Shown: piece by piece, positions 1 to 5,476 of the stretch
Layout of the letters: every line of letters begins with the position of its first letter
Numbering within the stretch: position 1 is the stretch's first letter
From: an uncultured Peptococcaceae bacterium
GTDB lineage: Bacteria; Bacillota; Peptococcia; Peptococcales; Peptococcaceae
Reading direction: 5' to 3'
Length of the DNA: 9,027 nucleotides
NCBI GenBank assembly: GCA_902492275.1
Contig: CABUKW010000128.1
Span: 1-9,027 of the forward strand
Translations under genes and position numbers: made by a program
Notes under the pieces: generated by a model
Databases searched by the model: none
Seen by the model: only the letters and a program-made list of their open reading frames with translations
What the model was told of the DNA's origin: nothing

Positions 1-2233
1 TTGGTGCAGCGTCGATGTTGGCTTTTTCGCCGTCTACAACGATTTCACTGGAACCGATGGACATCACGACTGTTTTTCCGATAGAGCCATCGCTGAACAC
101 GATATTCTGGGTGCCTTCATAGTAACGAGTTGTCCATGTTCCTTCTGTTGTATAAAGCTGTAGCCCTAAGGTATATTTTACGGTGACAACACCCGGTTTA
201 TCACATTCAATTCGGCTTTGGCCATAAACATCCTGAATCATGCCGCCGGGAGCGCCGCCTGCGGCACGAGCCGCAAAGTGAACTGTCGCGCCTTCCGGTT
301 TGGCCACTACAATGAAGCCGATATGGCCAGCATCCAGTTTAAAATCGCCAGGCTGCGGCTCATAGCCAGGAACATAAGCAGCCATTGTATCAGCATCATT
401 CCCGTTGGTGATGGCCAGAACACCTTGTTTTTCTACGTCCATAACCGCATAGGCGAGATCTGTTGGGGTGTTAATCTTGGCTTCTGTTACGAAAGGCATC
501 ATCACCGTATTCCCGGAGGTAACATTGATGGTAGCTTCTCCAGTTAAATTATAACGGTCATTCACTGCAACAACTTTAATTTCACTGTTCAGATATTTAT
601 CGTCCGGTTTAAGCCAAATATCGATATTGCTATCTTCCGAAACAACTTCTGCCTTCGCTACTGCATAGCCGCTTGCGGAAATATCGGTACCTTTTTTGGT
701 GGCGTCGCATTTCACGCCGTTGGCGTCAACCAGTTTTACGTTGGCATAGGTCTTACTGCCCAATTCCACGACAGCAGCCTTTGGCTCTACAGTCAGGGCA
801 ACCGGTTCGCCCATTTCTGCTACGGTGAAGCTGATGTTCTTGGAGTTCCCATTTTGCAAAGCGATTTTGAAGGTATAATCACCGGCAATCAAATCTTCTT
901 CAAAATACATGGTACACTGGAATCCAGCGTCAGGACCTACCGGACGCAGCCAGCAGTCTTCGTCCTCCAATGTGGAGCCGGCCGGCTGAGATACGATAGA
1001 TACATAATTTTCTGCCGATTCGCCCCATTTACTATCCTTATAATCACGGACGGAAGCATTTCCGCCAGCATCTACATAGACGCCCGCGAAAGCAGGTTCC
1101 TCGTTCTTACCGCCAGCCTGCAGGGAGTATGGCATGGTCACGTTGCCGTTGACGTCGCGCAGCTGCACATAGATATAGTCATCCAGAGCAGAACCCTGGG
1201 TAGCGTCATCTGTGGAAATCGGTCCGCTGGGCAGTTTGGTAAAAAATACGTCATACGCAGCAGTACCAGAAGCGGAAACAATCAGCGTACTGCTGTAAGA
1301 GCCGCAGTCAATGAATACAGAGTAGTTATCTGTATTTGGCGCTTCTGCCGTTAAGGTCAGGGTGAATTTGAACTGGCCTAAGCTGTCTGTTGTAATGGTT
1401 TCTTTGTTGACAATGCAATGAGGACTGTTGGTCGAAAGCTCTACAGTTGCGCCTTTTACCGCTTTCCCATCTTTGTCCAATAATTTGAAGGTGATATCGT
1501 CACTGGCTACGCCATTGGCCTGCAAATGCTTATTGACAGCCGCAGAAGCGTTTCCGCCTGCGCCGACAGTAGCTTGTCCGTTATTGGGGATAGCGTTATC
1601 AATTATTACTGCATTTGCTTCCCCTTCATTGAGAGTTACTTTTTTGCCAGCAATTTCAAGGCTGTCTGGACCTACAATTTGTATCGTATACAAATCACTA
1701 TCGCTGCTGGAGGTGATTTCAAAGGAATTCTGTCCGGAAACGGTGCCCAGCTTGTATTCAACGTCGCTGAAGCATTCCGATAAGGTTTTGCCCGGATACA
1801 AAGCGCTTGGATTATCGAAAGCGGCTCTTACTGTGTAGGTGCCGCTGTTGGAAAACCGAAAGTCATAATCCGCGCCGGATTTAGCGTTTTCAATCGTGAA
1901 CACGCCGTTAGCGTCAGGGCCGCTCACGTTGGAAGCTGCATTGGCGCCTTTGGCAACACCGGTAGCGGCCACATTGGAGCCGCTCTTTACAAACCAAACA
2001 TAGACGTTGGTCGTAATCTGTGCTTCCGTTTTTCCGCCGATGGTCTGGAAGTCAAATTGAATTGTTAAATCCTTTCCTGTTTTTTCGCTGGCGTCTTTAT
2101 CGTCGGTGAACACCGTGCTTTCCTGATAATCAATTCCCTCTGGAACGGCGGCGAAAGCAGCGACCGGCATGAATGTCAATGCAAAGCACAGCAGAGTCAG
2201 CAACGCCAATAATTTTTTGTATTGTTTCATCAT
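1..2233 (-). CDS. Secreted Ig-like/stalk-domain surface protein, paralogue of the 817-aa neighbour (3' end outside window)
   Basis: The minus-strand frame is open without a stop from ATG at 2233 to the window edge (744 codons seen). A second ATG at 2230 aligns best with the neighbour's start; both lie 6-9 nt after an AAGGG ribosome site at 2240-2244, so the start is uncertain by one codon. Numbering from the second ATG, residues 1-27 form a signal peptide (KK, hydrophobic core, cleavage after AFA). Residues 28-175 closely match the neighbour. Residues about 245-320 resemble a Big_1-type Ig-like domain, with LDKDGKAVKGATVEL and TTDSLGQFKFTL. Residues 405-570 are again shared, and a glycine/alanine-rich stretch lies near 655-663. 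At 721-743 the stalk (copper amine oxidase N-like) domain begins with VVMSIGSSEIVVDGEK. By comparison with the paralogue about 100 residues are missing. Its likely role is in the cell surface or wall; no enzymatic function is visible. Confidence 0.9.
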   Translation of the reverse strand, partial: MMKQYKKLLALLTLLCFALTFMPVAAFAAVPEGIDYQESTVFTDDKDASEKTGKDLTIQFDFQTIGGKTEAQITTNVYVWFVKSGSNVAATGVAKGANAASNVSGPDANGVFTIENAKSGADYDFRFSNSGTYTVRAAFDNPSALYPGKTLSECFSDVEYKLGTVSGQNSFEITSSSDSDLYTIQIVGPDSLEIAGKKVTLNEGEANAVIIDNAIPNNGQATVGAGGNASAAVNKHLQANGVASDDITFKLLDKDGKAVKGATVELSTNSPHCIVNKETITTDSLGQFKFTLTLTAEAPNTDNYSVFIDCGSYSSTLIVSASGTAAYDVFFTKLPSGPISTDDATQGSALDDYIYVQLRDVNGNVTMPYSLQAGGKNEEPAFAGVYVDAGGNASVRDYKDSKWGESAENYVSIVSQPAGSTLEDEDCWLRPVGPDAGFQCTMYFEEDLIAGDYTFKIALQNGNSKNISFTVAEMGEPVALTVEPKAAVVELGSKTYANVKLVDANGVKCDATKKGTDISASGYAVAKAEVVSEDSNIDIWLKPDDKYLNSEIKVVAVNDRYNLTGEATINVTSGNTVMMPFVTEAKINTPTDLAYAVMDVEKQGVLAITNGNDADTMAAYVPGYEPQPGDFKLDAGHIGFIVVAKPEGATVHFAARAAGGAPGGMIQDVYGQSRIECDKPGVVTVKYTLGLQLYTTEGTWTTRYYEGTQNIVFSDGSIGKTVVMSIGSSEIVVDGEKANIDAAP

Positions 2234-2253
2234 AATATTCCCTTCTTTGAATG

Positions 2254-2291
2254 GAGTAAGCGCACCGGATTCCGAACAACGGGGCTTACTC
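2254..2291 (-). promoter_or_regulatory. Leader stem-loop before the downstream surface-protein gene
   Basis: Arms GAGTAAGC (2254-2261) and GCTTACTC (2284-2291) are perfect 8-bp inverted repeats around a 22-nt loop. It ends about 10 nt before the ribosome binding site of the gene starting at 2233, so it would lie in its 5' leader. It could stabilise the mRNA or affect initiation; neither role is shown by the sequence. Confidence 0.5.
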
Positions 2292-2345
2292 GGTGGTTAC
2301 AATCTCTTTATCCCGGAAGTTTAGAAATAAGAAAAACAAGTGAAT

Positions 2346-2376
2346 ACGATACCATGCTGTTATAACGGGATGTCAA
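2346..2376 (-). promoter_or_regulatory. Candidate sigma-A promoter for the downstream surface-protein gene
   Basis: On the minus strand a perfect -35 box TTGACA (2371-2376) is followed after 19 nt by TATCGT (2346-2351), a poor -10 at a long spacing. An alternative is TTGTAC (2384-2389) with TATAAC (2359-2364), also 19 nt apart. One of them probably starts transcription after the upstream gene's terminator, but the choice is uncertain. Confidence 0.35.
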
Positions 2377-2400
2377 AACGTAAGTACAAAAACAGAGAGA

Positions 2401-2438
2401 AGATGTTTCGACTGCGGCCTGCGGCCTGCGCTCAACAT
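2401..2438. repeat. REP-like imperfect inverted repeat with internal 7-bp tandem repeat
   Basis: The outer parts ATGTT (2403-2407) and AACAT (2434-2438) are complementary, and the inside is GC-rich. Within it the heptamer GCGGCCT occurs twice in tandem plus three more bases (2414-2430). On the minus strand it reads as TTGAGCGCAG...CAGTCGAAACATCT, which looks like a short dispersed intergenic element whose core CGCAG unit has been expanded. I recall similar TGAGCG...TCGAA elements in many bacterial genomes, but no second copy is in this window. Confidence 0.4.
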
Positions 2439-2460
2439 GACAAGCTGCATTTTGCTTGTC
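2439..2460. repeat. Small stem-loop next to the REP-like element
   Basis: GACAAGC (2439-2445) and GCTTGTC (2454-2460) form a perfect 7-bp stem with an 8-nt loop, directly abutting the REP-like element. On the plus strand it is followed by a T-rich run (TTGTATTTTT), so it could end plus-strand read-through, but no plus-strand gene leads into it. It may simply be part of the same repeat unit. Confidence 0.4.
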
Positions 2461-2509
2461 TTGTATTTTTCTCAGAATGGCAGGCTTGTCCTTTGCCCTG
2501 TCTTTAAGC

Positions 2510-2540
2510 AAAAAGGGACCGGCTTTTCAGCCAGCCCCTT
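2510..2540 (-). terminator. Rho-independent terminator of the 817-aa surface-protein gene
   Basis: Read on the minus strand, AAGGGGCTGGCT (2540-2529) pairs with AGCCGGTCCCTT (2524-2513) as a 12-bp stem with two G-U pairs around a GAAA tetraloop. It runs straight into a TTTTT tract (2514-2510). It lies about 140 nt after the stop codon and separates this gene from the next surface-protein gene. Confidence 0.88.
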
Positions 2541-2545
2541 CAGCC

Positions 2546-2594
2546 TAAGAAAGATGGGGGAGTGATTTGGGGAATCACTGTTAGATCTTTCTTA
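2546..2594 (-). repeat. Long two-part stem-loop in the 3' region of the 817-aa gene
   Basis: Outer arms TAAGAAAGAT (2546-2555) and ATCTTTCTTA (2585-2594) are perfect over 10 bp. An inner perfect stem AGTGATT/AATCACT (2561-2567, 2573-2579) lies inside a symmetrical 5x5 internal loop. There is no U-tract, so it is not a classical terminator. It would be transcribed just before the terminator hairpin and may protect the 3' end of the mRNA. Confidence 0.6.
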
Positions 2595-2615
2595 AAAGAG
2601 AGTTGAAATTCTTTT

Positions 2616-2650
2616 TTATAACAACACAAAGGAAATCCTGTGCGTTATAA
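2616..2650 (-). repeat. First stem-loop after the stop codon of the 817-aa gene
   Basis: TTATAAC (2616-2622) and GTTATAA (2644-2650) form a perfect 7-bp outer stem. Inside, CACA-AGG pairs with CCTGTG with a small bulge and an AAAT loop. It begins about 28 nt past the stop codon, and in the minus-strand transcript is followed by A residues rather than U, so it is a 3' UTR structure rather than a terminator by itself. Confidence 0.55.
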
Positions 2651-2678
2651 CATCAATCATTGTTTATTCCAGTTCTGA

Positions 2679-5132
2679 TTACAGGTTGAACAGAATGTCA
2701 GCGGTGGAGCCATCTGGATTGTAGGTTGGGATAACCTTGATACCGAAAGCTTCAGCAGCGAAACGTACTGGAATCATGGTTCTGGAACCGCTGATGAATG
2801 GAGCAACGTCCATGGTCTGTTCAGCGCCGTTTACAGTGTAGGTAGCGGAACCGATGGTCATCACTACGGTTACACCGTTCAGTTCTGCGGTAACAGCCTG
2901 AGTAGCTTCATCGTAAGCAACTTCAGCGCCGAATGCTTCTGCCAATGCACGGAATGGTACATAGGTACGGTCATTCTGAATCATTGGAGCAGAGTCGATG
3001 GCAACTTTGTCACCGTTTACAACAACTTCGCTGGAGCCGATGGACATAACAACTACATCGCCTACAGAATCTTTACCAACTGCAAAAATCTGAGAACCGG
3101 TGTAATATTTTACGACATTGTCTTCCTGTGTTACTTTGGCAACAGCCTGAATGGTCACATTGCCAACGGTGTTGGCGGTTACATTCATGGTGAAGGTACC
3201 TTTGGTCAGGATATCATTGTCAGCGCCGTCGGTGGTAACAGATACTTTAGAACCTTCCGGTTTGTCCAGAACAACATAGCTGATGTCAGCGGATTTACCA
3301 CGGTTCAGAGCAACTTTGTTGCCGCTGCCGTCTACTACAGCCACGCCAACTTTGTTGTTCGCGTCGATTGCTAAGGTCTTGGTATCGAAAGCTAATTCGG
3401 TAGCTTCATCAGCAACGGTGATGGTAGCCTGAGCAGTCAGGTTATAACGGTCGTCTACTGCGATAACAGTAATGGTAGAACCAACATATTTGTCATCATC
3501 TTTTACATCAATCGTACCCGTGCTGTGTTCGATTGATTTTCCCTTTGCATCTTTATGAGTGTCACATTCACCTTTATCAGTGTAGAAACGTTCTACAGCA
3601 TAGCCGGTAGCAGCTAAATCAATTTTGTCGGTGCAGTCTTTGGTTACACCGTCCTTGTCTACCCATTCCAATGTATCGATTGCTACATAGGAACCGATTT
3701 CTACTGCGTCTGCTTCATATTCCAGATTCAGAGCAACTGGAGTACCAAATTCTTTTACTTCGAAGGATACGGTTGCATAGTTACCGTTATCCAGTACTAC
3801 TTTGATTTCATAGGTGCCTTCTGCCAGATCGTCGCTGTCGTCAATCCACAGGTTGGCTTTGTATTCATCGTCGCCGTCTTTGTCTTCTACCAATTTCAGA
3901 TCTTCATTTTCCAGATCGGAAGCGGAAGGCTGAGAAACGATTGCTACATAAGGTTTTGCATTGGTGGAGACACCACCTACAGTAACCGGATTTTTGTCGG
4001 AGTTAAATGCTGCTACTGCGCCGTTTTTCTTTGCAATATCGGTGGTTACCGCATTGCCGTTGGCGTCGGTAAAGCTGAACTGAATTTTGTCATGGTTTTC
4101 ATCAAACTGGGTGGTGGTGTCCACCGGAGCGCTTGGCGATTTCACAACTTGAATGTTGTACGCGCCGGTAGCGCCGACAGTTACATTAATGGTGGATTCA
4201 TAGGAACCGCATTTGATATAAACTTTGTAGTCGCCGTCCCGTACACCGGTGATTTTGAATTTAATCTGACCTAAGGTGTCGGTGGTCGCTTTTTCTTTGT
4301 TCAGTTCAATGTTGGAGCTATTGGTATCCAATGTAACGGTTTCGCCTTTGACAGCTTTGCCATCTTTGTCTACGATTTTTACAGTAAATTCTTTTTCAGA
4401 AACATTGTTGGCGGAAATAACGCCGCTTACAATTTCCCATTCACCATCATCGCCGACATAATCGTATTTTACATTGCTGCCTTCTCCAGTTTTATTCCAG
4501 TTTGCGTCTTCTGGAACATCACCATAGTCTGTTACTTTGATAGTGTCAATTTCCTTACCGTCTGCATCCCGCATCTTTGGTCCAGTGATGGATGCACCAT
4601 AGTCGCTGGAACTGGAAGAAGATGTGATTTCAAAGGAATTCTGACCAGAAACAGTGCTCAGTTTGTATTCAACATCACTGAAGCATTCTGCCAAAGTTTT
4701 ATTAGCAGTTTTCAAATCGCTTGGGTTATCAAACGCAGCTCTTACTGTGTAGGTGCCGCTGTTAGAAAACTGGAAGTTATAATCTTCGCCGGATTCAGCG
4801 CCTTGGATTTCAAATACGCCATTTGGATCAGGCTTTGTATTTCCCATTGTTACACTGGTAGTAGCGACATTGGAGCCGCTCTTTACAAACCATACGTAAA
4901 CAGAATTAGTTGTGCCAGTTAATTCAGATACTGTATGACCAGCTGTATTTACGAAATCAAACTGGACTGTTAAATCTTGACCTGTCTTTTCGCTGGCGTC
5001 TTCATCTTCGGTGAAAACAGAACTTTCCTGATAATCAATGCCATCTGGAACAGCAGCGAAAGCAGCTACTGGCATCAGTGTCATCATGAAGCACACCAAT
5101 GTCAGAATTGCAAATAATTTTTTGTTTTTCAA
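2679..5132 (-). CDS. Secreted surface protein with Ig-like region and C-terminal stalk (copper-amine-oxidase-N-like) domain
   Basis: Complete at 817 aa. The start is TTG (5132-5130), set by AGGAGG 8 nt upstream and by alignment with the paralogue. Residues 1-26 are a signal peptide (KNKK, hydrophobic core, AFA cleavage). Residues 27-175 are a conserved N-terminal module; 176-245 are specific to this copy. About 246-320 resembles a Big_1-type Ig-like domain (VDKDGKAVKGETVTL, TTDTLGQIKFKI). About 325-575 and 576-690 look like further beta-rich domains. Residues 694-817 are a two-unit stalk domain, with RTYVPFRALAEAFG (722-735) and RTMIPVRFAAEAFG (784-797). The mature chain is acidic. There is no LPXTG motif, SLH domain, C-terminal membrane segment or lipobox. 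It is not an amine oxidase, since no catalytic domain follows. A structural or adhesive cell-surface role is inferred from this build; its ligand is unknown. A strong ribosome site, a structured leader and 3' hairpins suggest high expression. Confidence 0.92.
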   Translation of the reverse strand: MKNKKLFAILTLVCFMMTLMPVAAFAAVPDGIDYQESSVFTEDEDASEKTGQDLTVQFDFVNTAGHTVSELTGTTNSVYVWFVKSGSNVATTSVTMGNTKPDPNGVFEIQGAESGEDYNFQFSNSGTYTVRAAFDNPSDLKTANKTLAECFSDVEYKLSTVSGQNSFEITSSSSSSDYGASITGPKMRDADGKEIDTIKVTDYGDVPEDANWNKTGEGSNVKYDYVGDDGEWEIVSGVISANNVSEKEFTVKIVDKDGKAVKGETVTLDTNSSNIELNKEKATTDTLGQIKFKITGVRDGDYKVYIKCGSYESTINVTVGATGAYNIQVVKSPSAPVDTTTQFDENHDKIQFSFTDANGNAVTTDIAKKNGAVAAFNSDKNPVTVGGVSTNAKPYVAIVSQPSASDLENEDLKLVEDKDGDDEYKANLWIDDSDDLAEGTYEIKVVLDNGNYATVSFEVKEFGTPVALNLEYEADAVEIGSYVAIDTLEWVDKDGVTKDCTDKIDLAATGYAVERFYTDKGECDTHKDAKGKSIEHSTGTIDVKDDDKYVGSTITVIAVDDRYNLTAQATITVADEATELAFDTKTLAIDANNKVGVAVVDGSGNKVALNRGKSADISYVVLDKPEGSKVSVTTDGADNDILTKGTFTMNVTANTVGNVTIQAVAKVTQEDNVVKYYTGSQIFAVGKDSVGDVVVMSIGSSEVVVNGDKVAIDSAPMIQNDRTYVPFRALAEAFGAEVAYDEATQAVTAELNGVTVVMTIGSATYTVNGAEQTMDVAPFISGSRTMIPVRFAAEAFGIKVIPTYNPDGSTADILFNL

Positions 5133-5140
5133 CTTATTTC

Positions 5141-5146
5141 CCTCCT
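5141..5146 (-). promoter_or_regulatory. Ribosome binding site fixing a TTG start
   Basis: A perfect AGGAGG on the minus strand lies 8 nt before TTG (5132-5130). No ATG lies in frame near it, and the encoded MKNKKLFAILTL matches the paralogue's start, so this site decides the start. Confidence 0.88.
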
Positions 5147-5183
5147 AGGATATTTCTTGATCAGTTTTCTGTCGTGTCGGACA

Positions 5184-5201
5184 ATCGGGGAAAACCCCGA
5201 T
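5184..5201 (-). promoter_or_regulatory. GC-rich leader hairpin
   Basis: ATCGGGG (5184-5190) and CCCCGAT (5195-5201) form a perfect 7-bp stem with a 4-nt loop. It lies about 40 nt upstream of the ribosome site of the 817-aa gene. No U-tract follows it on the minus strand, so it is more likely a leader structure than an attenuator. Confidence 0.55.
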
Positions 5202-5224
5202 AAATGCGCCTTTTTTCATCAATG

Positions 5225-5239
5225 TCCACCACTGGTGGA
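5225..5239. repeat. 15-bp inverted repeat abutting the 26-bp palindrome
   Basis: TCCACCA and TGGTGGA are perfect 7-bp arms around a single central C. With so small a centre it suits a DNA-binding dimer site, or a hairpin if the inner bases stay unpaired. It directly joins the next palindrome without a spacer. Confidence 0.55.
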
Positions 5240-5265
5240 TATTCAAAACTCATGAGTTTTGAATA
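5240..5265. repeat. Perfect 26-bp palindrome in the surface-gene leader
   Basis: Both strands read the same over 26 bases, centred at CATG (5251-5254), with half-site TATTCAAAACTCA. It is too long to expect by chance. It may be an operator for a dimeric regulator or, once transcribed, a stem-loop in the leader of the gene starting at 5132. Confidence 0.7.
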
Positions 5266-5321
5266 CGGCTTGTTGGGAGAGCATTTTGATTGCGATATAG
5301 ATGGAGTAATTTTGATGTTGC

Positions 5322-5365
5322 GCTTTTTGAAAATTCTGCAAGAGAATTTTTAGGTTACAAAAAGC
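5322..5365. repeat. Nested inverted repeat / long stem-loop
   Basis: Outer arms GCTTTTTG (5322-5329) and CAAAAAGC (5358-5365) flank inner arms AAAATTCT (5330-5337) and AGAATTTT (5343-5350). They form a 16-bp stem interrupted by one 7-nt bulge (5351-5357), with a 5-nt loop. It sits upstream of the rightward -35 box and would be the first structure of the leftward transcript. Confidence 0.6.
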
Positions 5366-5370
5366 CATGA

Positions 5371-5399
5371 TTGTATGCATTCTGGTTTTATGCTATAAT
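5371..5399 (+). promoter_or_regulatory. Sigma-A promoter for the pgi-glmS operon
   Basis: TTGTAT (5371-5376), a 17-nt spacer and a perfect TATAAT (5394-5399), preceded by TG one base upstream (5391-5392, extended -10). Transcription should start near 5406, giving a leader of about 70 nt before pgi. Confidence 0.78.
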
Positions 5400-5402
5400 A
5401 AA

Positions 5403-5431
5403 TTAATATTTTCTAATTTTAGAATTGTAAA
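5403..5431 (-). promoter_or_regulatory. Candidate promoter for the 817-aa surface-protein gene
   Basis: On the minus strand TTTACA (5426-5431), 17 nt, then TATTAA (5403-5408). The sequence is AT-rich, so chance matches are likely. If real, transcription begins near 5396 and the leader is about 260 nt, covering all four inverted repeats; it also faces and overlaps the pgi promoter. Confidence 0.4.
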
Positions 5432-5476
5432 GAAATGTGGTTTGGATAATACACTGAGAAATGAAGTGAACGTATT

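Larger units (their letters stand above)
2234..2678. other. Intergenic region between the two surface-protein genes
   Basis: These 445 bases hold, from right to left, two 3' stem-loops, a terminator, a small hairpin, a REP-like element, a candidate promoter and a leader hairpin. I see no convincing gene. A short minus-strand frame at 2308-2511 covers the repeat and the promoter, has no ribosome site I can recognise, and encodes nothing recognisable. The arrangement suggests that the two surface genes are transcribed separately. Confidence 0.75.
5133..5476. other. Divergent control region between the surface-protein gene and pgi
   Basis: These 344 bases carry a rightward sigma-A promoter, an overlapping leftward candidate, and four inverted repeats on the side of the surface gene. 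An additional small inverted repeat TTCTAA-TT-TTAGAA (5411-5424) sits inside the leftward promoter spacer and just after the rightward start site; it could be an operator, but this is only a guess. I see no gene here. Confidence 0.7.

Noticed and set aside
854..1838. Plus-strand open frames of 136-166 codons over the left part
   Set aside because: They lie opposite the uninterrupted minus-strand surface-protein frame, which has homology to the neighbouring complete gene.
2308..2511. Minus-strand open frame of 67 codons between the surface genes
   Set aside because: It spans the REP-like repeat and the candidate promoter, begins at the terminator's U-tract, has no convincing ribosome site, and its product looks like translated non-coding DNA.
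2679..3060. Copper amine oxidase activity for the surface protein
   Set aside because: Only the N-like stalk domain is present. There is no catalytic domain with the topaquinone Tyr and copper-binding His residues.
5090..5132. Lipoprotein signal in the 817-aa protein (Cys14)
   Set aside because: The residues before the Cys (TLV) do not fit the lipobox, which needs a small residue at -1, and a normal AFA cleavage site follows.
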